A stretch of 10,750 bases of DNA from contig JARRLC010000092.1 of assembly GCA_037387425.1 (NCBI GenBank), forward strand, positions 1 to 10,750, read 5' to 3'. Positions 7,413 to 10,750 of this stretch are shown here, in pieces. Source of the DNA: JARRLC01 sp037387425 (GTDB lineage: Bacteria > Pseudomonadota > Alphaproteobacteria > Rhizobiales > Rhodomicrobiaceae). Both the position numbers and the translations under genes were made by a program. The stretch's first letter is position 1. Each line of letters starts with the position of its first letter. Below the pieces are notes generated by a model, which was given only the letters and a program-made list of their open reading frames with translations, ran no database searches and was not told where the DNA came from.

Positions 7413-7679
7413 ATGAACCAAGCCGACGCACTCGATATCGTCCAGTCCGCAATTTGGACTGTGATCGTCGCTTCCGGGCCTGCCGTAGCGGCGGCGATGT
7501 TTGTGGGGCTCACGATCGCCTTGCTGCAAGCGCTGACACAAGTCCAAGAAGTGACGCTGACATTCATACCCAAGATCATCGCCATTCTGGTGGTGGGGTC
7601 GCTGGCCGCGCCGTTTATGGGGCAGGTGATGGGCTCCTTCGCGCAACAGGTTTTCGCGCGCATCGAACACGGATATTAA
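7413..7679 (+). CDS. fliQ: Flagellar export-gate protein FliQ
   Basis: An 88-residue inner-membrane protein, the standard FliQ length. FliQ joins FliP and FliR in the core gate of the flagellar type III secretion system. Two hydrophobic segments are visible (about 12-40 and 52-76). Between them is the near-universal ALLQALTQVQEVTLTFIPK motif (37-54). The start at 7413 is 1 nt after the flgD stop with no strong ribosome site of its own, so it is probably translated by coupling; the same frame is open upstream inside flgD but that part is a shadow. In rhizobia flhA and fliR usually follow; here no coding sequence resembling FlhA begins after the TAA. Confidence 0.96.
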   Translation: MNQADALDIVQSAIWTVIVASGPAVAAAMFVGLTIALLQALTQVQEVTLTFIPKIIAILVVGSLAAPFMGQVMGSFAQQVFARIEHGY

Positions 7680-7743
7680 CCCTTTGCGTCCCGAGCCTTC
7701 CAACAGGGCTATTCAAAGTATCCTTCCTGTCACAGCGCTAATA

Positions 7744-7778
7744 CCAAGTCTCGATGAGCTCGACTCATCGGGGCTTGG
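7744..7778 (+). repeat. 15-bp stem-loop downstream of fliQ
   Basis: CCAAGTCTCGATGAG (7744-7758) and CTCATCGGGGCTTGG (7764-7778) pair over all 15 positions in plus-strand RNA, two being G-U, around the 5-nt loop CTCGA. The pairing is complete only in the plus-strand transcript. No T-run follows, so it is not a classical intrinsic terminator. It could protect the 3' end of the flagellar mRNA, or be one copy of a dispersed palindromic element. Confidence 0.6.
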
Positions 7779-7898
7779 CAAAGCGAACCTTTATGGTGAG
7801 CGCTCAGGGTAAACCTTCGCGACTGCGCGCCCGAGCTAGTGCATCGATCCAAACGAAGGCTGCAGCCGAGTTTGGAAAAATTGATGCATAAACAAAGA

Positions 7899-7945
7899 AC
7901 TAGTGCGCTGATATATGAATCTTCTGAATGCGTCAGTGCACTAGT
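7899..7945 (+). repeat. 13-bp imperfect inverted repeat
   Basis: ACTAGTGCGCTGA (7899-7911) is the reverse complement of TCAGTGCACTAGT (7933-7945) except for one G-U position, with a 21-nt loop. ACTAGTGCG also recurs as a direct repeat (7899-7907 and 7940-7948), and CTAGTGC occurs once more at 7836-7842. No function can be assigned. Confidence 0.5.
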
Positions 7946-7991
7946 GCGAGGGAAAAGCCCGCGCGATGCTTGTCTGATCGCGCGAGACAAA

Positions 7992-8054
7992 CAAGCGTGG
8001 CGCTTGAACGCTATAGGTTTTCATTTATGAGAACCGGTATAAGCGTCACGCTTA
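7992..8054. repeat. Pair of similar small hairpins
   Basis: CAAGCG-TGG-CGCTTG (7992-8006) and TAAGCG-TCA-CGCTTA (8040-8054) are two 6-bp stems with 3-nt loops sharing AAGCG/CGCTT arms, 48 bp apart. The likeness suggests duplicated elements, but the stems are short. Confidence 0.4.
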
Positions 8055-8068
8055 GTGCGCACGGAAAA

Positions 8069-8101
8069 AGGGCCGGGAAAACCCGGCCCTTCGTTGTTTT
8101 T
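8069..8101 (-). terminator. Intrinsic terminator of the DUF11-type gene (probably bidirectional)
   Basis: AGGGCCGGG (8069-8077) and CCCGGCCCT (8082-8090) form a perfect 9-bp GC-rich stem with a 4-nt loop. On the minus strand it is followed at once by a run of five T (A at 8065-8069 on the plus strand), about 50 bp after the stop of the minus-strand gene. On the plus strand the trailer TCGTTGTTTTT is less ideal but may still stop read-through from the flagellar side. Confidence 0.88.
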
Positions 8102-8104
8102 ACC

Positions 8105-8132
8105 ATCCAGAGAATTTGTATGCTCTCCGGAT
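8105..8132 (-). repeat. Second 3' UTR hairpin of the minus-strand gene
   Basis: In minus-strand RNA ATCCGGAGA pairs with TCTCTGGAT over 9 positions (one G-U) around a 10-nt loop. It lies between the stop codon at 8149 and the terminator, so the transcript would end in two adjacent stem-loops. Confidence 0.45.
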
Positions 8133-8148
8133 TTGTTTGCCCGCAATC

Positions 8149-10750
8149 CTACCGCACGGTGTTGCGGTTCGGACGGCTATGGCGACGGAATGGCCGTACA
8201 CGATGTTTCCGAGGCGCCACTCTATGAGGTGTTCTCAGAATAACCTTGCGGCATTTCGGATATCTGCCAACTGTGCCTTTCGGGCAATGTGGTGAGACCC
8301 GCTTCCGGCAGTTCGGATACTTACCAACTGTGCCTTTCGGGCAATGTGGCGAGACCCGCTTCCGGCAGTCCGGATACTTACCAACATAACCAGCTGGGCA
8401 GTGTGGTACTGGCGGTAGAGGTGTTGTTACGCCAATACGTTCGCATTCGCCGCCTTTCCAGTCATAGCCTGGAGGGCACGGCTTATTGGGTTCAGGCGTA
8501 TGGCAGTAGGCTATGCCGCCAATCACCGCTGGCGGGAAATCCAGCGTGGCCGAGTCTTCGTCGTCGGTTGCATTTTGGTTCTGCAACGTTCCACCCGCGG
8601 CCTTCAAAATGCGCGCTGTGTTTTTCAGCGAACATTTCTTGTATTTGCGCGGATCAATGAAGAAACGGATCGACAAGGCCACCTGTTGTGCAGGATCAAG
8701 TTCCACATAGGGGTGCTTGCAGGTAAGCGTTGGAACCGCTCCTGAGCAGGTCCACGGAGCCAATACATGGACCGTCGAGCCACTTGCCGCTTGCGGCAGG
8801 ATGTCTTTGACGATGACCTCGCCCTTGTAAACGTTATCGCCAAGGTTCCTGACGATCACGTTGTACGGACATCTATATTTGCCATCCATGACATTGCACT
8901 GAGGCTGAGCACCGTACTTCTTAAGAAGGAGATTGGTCGGCCCCTTTTTGCAAAATGCAGGATCGACCTTGGCTGCAACACCAGCGGTATCGTCGTTGGG
9001 ATTGCTGTTCTTGTTGCTGCCCGGAACTGGTTTGGCAATCTTCGCCACATTTACCAGCGCGCAAGCTTTTGCCTTCACGACCTCATCAGAGAACTTAACG
9101 TTCAAGAAGAGATGCTTGGCATGGTTAGGCTTGATGAGCGTTACCGGGTGTTTACACACGGCACCGCCGCCTCCACCGCCGCCAACGCCGGAACAATTCC
9201 AAGGATTGCCCCAGTTAGCATTGAGAGGTTCAGCGGGTAGCGCTTCATCAATTTCGAGCTTGCCATGATAGTCGTTGCTGCCCGTATTGATGACTCGGAT
9301 CGCATAGTGGCACCACCAACCGCCACTGGTCTTATTGCAAAAGACCGGATTGGCGACTTTCTCGATCTTGAGATTGGTTCTGCCAGGTCCCCTGCAAAGC
9401 TTTTGCGGCACAACACCAATCGCAGATGCTGTATCGTTGGCCAGGTTCGTGTTCAAGGGAGATCCGCCAGGTGCTTTAGTAATCTTAACCCTGTTGCGGA
9501 CACGGCATTTCATCTCCTTTGCTTGTTTCCGGTTGAAATCCACCCGCACGAAGAATTGGGTCGAGTCATTGACATTCGGCAAACTCGCATTCGTGTAGGT
9601 GCAGGTGTGGACACCGGCCACTTTCGGGCAATTGTTCCAGGTGCCTGGAGAACTGCTGAAGATGGCAGTGGTCCCTGCGGGGATGATGTCCTTGACCTTG
9701 ATGTCCCCATTATAGGGGCCAGGGCCCATATTGCGGACGATCACTTTGTAGGAACAACGCAGATGATCTTCGACCTTGTAGCAGGAGTAAGACCGCTTGT
9801 AGATCTTCAGATCGGTTTTCTCTGGGGTGCCGTGGCACAGCTCTTCTGGAATGGGCGCGACCGCGCTGGCCGTGTCATTCGTTGGATCTGTGTTTTTCGG
9901 ACTTCCGCCCGGCGCCTTGGTGATTTTCACCTTGTTTGGAACACGGCATTGCAACTGCTTGCCTTTTTCGAAGGAGAAATCCACCCGCACGGTGAATGAC
10001 GTCGTATCGCCCGGATTTGGCAAACTCGCATTCTGGTGGGTGCAGGTATGGGTTCCGCCAACTTTCGGGCAATTGTCCCATGTTCCCGGAGCCGAACTGA
10101 ACGTCGCTGTCGTTCCTGCGGGGATGATGTCCTTGACGACGATATCGCCATTATACGGACCGGGTCCCATATTCTCGACCATGACGCGATAGGCGCATCT
10201 GAGATGATTACCCGCCTTGTAACAAGCCATAAGCCTGCGCTTGTAGATCTTCAGATCCGTCTTTTTACCCGGCTTGCAGTGCTCTGCCGGAATGAGGGCG
10301 TTCGCATCGTCGATGTCATCGAACGGATTGGTGTTCCACTGCGTTCCGCCGGGCGCCCACTTGATGGCGGCAGCATTACGCAAATGACATTTCTTGTAGG
10401 ACTTCGGCACGAAAGCATAGGCTTTCAGGTCAATGCTGGCGCCTGGCGCAAGGAAGACACCGGGGCGGAAGCATTTATGGGACGATCCAACCTTCCAGCA
10501 GGTCCATGGCGGTGTTGGCGAGAAACCAACGGTTGAGCTTGCCGGATTGGCGGGAAGCCAGTCCTCAATCATCACCGGACCGGAATAGAAATCAGGACCG
10601 GTATTCTGGACGCGAATGCGGTATTGGCACAGCCAGCCGCCGAACCACGGCGAACATTTCTTCGGCTGAGCCCATTTTTTCAGCTTGAGATTAGCGTTAA
10701 ACTCATAGCCTGGCGGGATCCATTCCGGTGGAAAGTCTTCCGGGGGGGTA
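8149..10750 (-). CDS. Large DUF11-like, cysteine-rich repeat protein (5' end outside window)
   Basis: A minus-strand frame open from the TAG at 8149-8151 to the right edge: 866 visible residues with no start yet, so Met/Val codons near 10570 are internal. It reads a proline-rich linker, five Ig-like repeats of 145-149 residues, and a tail. Each repeat opens with (T/A)(D/N)LK(I/L), continues through (V/I)xNxG and (V/I)xDxLPA-like strands, and ends KI(T)KAPGGSxxNTxxxxDxA; this pattern resembles the DUF11 'conserved repeat domain' of surface proteins. Every repeat has six cysteines at matching places, enough for three disulfides, which argues for an oxidising location outside the cytoplasm. The tail has three 19-residue HCPxGxVGxYPxCRK repeats and a basic end rich in Arg, His and Pro. 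Signal peptide and N-terminus are out of view; no LPXTG, beta-barrel or RTX motif is visible. Role unknown; an envelope or adhesion protein is the best guess. Confidence 0.85.
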   Translation of the reverse strand, partial: TPPEDFPPEWIPPGYEFNANLKLKKWAQPKKCSPWFGGWLCQYRIRVQNTGPDFYSGPVMIEDWLPANPASSTVGFSPTPPWTCWKVGSSHKCFRPGVFLAPGASIDLKAYAFVPKSYKKCHLRNAAAIKWAPGGTQWNTNPFDDIDDANALIPAEHCKPGKKTDLKIYKRRLMACYKAGNHLRCAYRVMVENMGPGPYNGDIVVKDIIPAGTTATFSSAPGTWDNCPKVGGTHTCTHQNASLPNPGDTTSFTVRVDFSFEKGKQLQCRVPNKVKITKAPGGSPKNTDPTNDTASAVAPIPEELCHGTPEKTDLKIYKRSYSCYKVEDHLRCSYKVIVRNMGPGPYNGDIKVKDIIPAGTTAIFSSSPGTWNNCPKVAGVHTCTYTNASLPNVNDSTQFFVRVDFNRKQAKEMKCRVRNRVKITKAPGGSPLNTNLANDTASAIGVVPQKLCRGPGRTNLKIEKVANPVFCNKTSGGWWCHYAIRVINTGSNDYHGKLEIDEALPAEPLNANWGNPWNCSGVGGGGGGGAVCKHPVTLIKPNHAKHLFLNVKFSDEVVKAKACALVNVAKIAKPVPGSNKNSNPNDDTAGVAAKVDPAFCKKGPTNLLLKKYGAQPQCNVMDGKYRCPYNVIVRNLGDNVYKGEVIVKDILPQAASGSTVHVLAPWTCSGAVPTLTCKHPYVELDPAQQVALSIRFFIDPRKYKKCSLKNTARILKAAGGTLQNQNATDDEDSATLDFPPAVIGGIAYCHTPEPNKPCPPGYDWKGGECERIGVTTPLPPVPHCPAGYVGKYPDCRKRVSPHCPKGTVGKYPNCRKRVSPHCPKGTVGRYPKCRKVILRTPHRVAPRKHRVRPFRRHSRPNRNTVR
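8233..8403 (-). repeat. Three tandem 57-bp repeats (19-residue Cys-rich motif)
   Basis: The tail motif HCPxGxVGxYPxCRK recurs with a 57-bp period. The windows 8267-8323 and 8324-8380 differ at only 2 of 57 bases, pointing to a recent tandem duplication; the flanking parts are more diverged. Each unit has two cysteines 12 residues apart with Gly, Tyr and Pro between them. Confidence 0.9.
8491..10695 (-). repeat. Five tandem Ig-like domain repeats, about 441 bp each
   Basis: Approximate units along the minus strand are 10695-10261, 10260-9817, 9816-9379, 9378-8938 and 8937-8491. The second and third are by far the most alike: both contain NMGPGPYNGDI and VKDIIPAGTTA, and share long exact DNA blocks such as CCTGCGGGGATGATGTCC. 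The first and fifth share a KYKKC/SYKKC end segment. The fourth has a run of seven Gly codons (9163-9183) between two of its cysteines. Confidence 0.88.

Larger units (their letters stand above)
7680..8148. other. Gene-free, hairpin-rich interval between fliQ and the DUF11-type gene
   Basis: About 470 bp between two convergent genes. Only short open frames with no recognisable motifs or ribosome sites occur. The interval holds a 15-bp stem-loop (7744-7778), a 13-bp imperfect inverted repeat (7899-7945), three copies of CTAGTGC (7836, 7900, 7941), CGCGCGA/TCGCGCG arms (7960-7984), two small hairpins with near-identical stems (7992-8006 and 8040-8054), a terminator (8069-8101) and one more hairpin (8105-8132). 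No flhA remnant is recognisable after fliQ. Confidence 0.6.

Noticed and set aside
7730..8030. Short open frames on both strands after fliQ (86 codons minus, 63 codons plus)
   Set aside because: No recognisable motif, no good ribosome site, and they run through hairpin repeats. There is no similarity to the FlhA start expected at this place.
8244..8403. CRISPR array suggested by regularly spaced repeats
   Set aside because: The 57-bp units abut without spacers and encode in-frame 19-residue protein motifs.
8289..10536. Several plus-strand open frames inside the DUF11-type gene, up to 244 codons (9265-9999)
   Set aside because: They are shadows of the minus-strand gene: they follow its repeat structure, lack family motifs and overlap one another, while the minus-strand frame is continuous with conserved repeats and cysteines.
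10573..10575. GTG/ATG near 10570 as the start of the minus-strand gene
   Set aside because: The frame continues upstream with the first half of an Ig-like repeat (including CSPWFGGWLCQYRIRVQNTG) to the window edge, so these codons are internal.

Overview
The window reads as a chromosomal stretch from an alphaproteobacterium, most likely of the order Hyphomicrobiales (Rhizobiales). The main reason is the gene order ftcR-flgE-flgK-flgL-flaF-flbT-flgD-fliQ. FtcR/Rem-type regulators, FlaF and FlbT are alphaproteobacterial, and this order is known from rhizobia and Brucella. This assignment comes from gene content and order, not from a database search.

Left edge (1-887): the 3' end of a plus-strand hydantoinase B/5-oxoprolinase gene, cut by the window. 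A 500-bp stretch without a gene follows. It holds a short hairpin and, on the minus strand at 1050-1099, the 3' half of a threonine tRNA (anticodon CGU). Anticodon arm, T arm, acceptor 3' strand and CCA are all there, but no matching D arm or 5' acceptor strand. Such fragments are typical scars of integration or rearrangement at a tRNA gene.

Centre (1436-7679): eight plus-strand flagellar genes. FtcR is an OmpR-type activator whose receiver domain lacks a normal phosphoacceptor. After a 219-bp gap carrying a 12-bp palindrome come the hook protein FlgE, hook-filament junction proteins FlgK and FlgL, the flagellin regulators FlaF and FlbT, the hook cap FlgD and the export-gate protein FliQ. From flgK to fliQ the genes are closely packed (2-nt gap, 43-nt gap, ATGA overlap, TAATG overlap, 1-nt gap) and look like one transcript. 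Together they cover hook and junction assembly, control of flagellin synthesis, and one part of the export gate.

In rhizobia flhA and fliR usually follow fliQ. Here they do not. Instead there are about 470 bp without a convincing gene, rich in inverted repeats, ending in a strong bidirectional terminator.

Right side (8149 to window end): a large minus-strand gene, convergent with the flagellar operon and cut at its 5' end by the window. Its 866 visible residues form five Ig-like repeats of about 147 residues (DUF11-like), each with six conserved cysteines. A tail follows with three 19-residue Cys/Gly/Tyr/Pro repeats and a very basic C-terminus. It is probably a secreted or surface-exposed disulfide-rich protein of unknown function.

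The points most worth a second look are the tRNA fragment and lost synteny on either side of the flagellar block, the cysteine-rich repeat protein with signs of recent internal duplication, and the structured non-coding stretch after fliQ.
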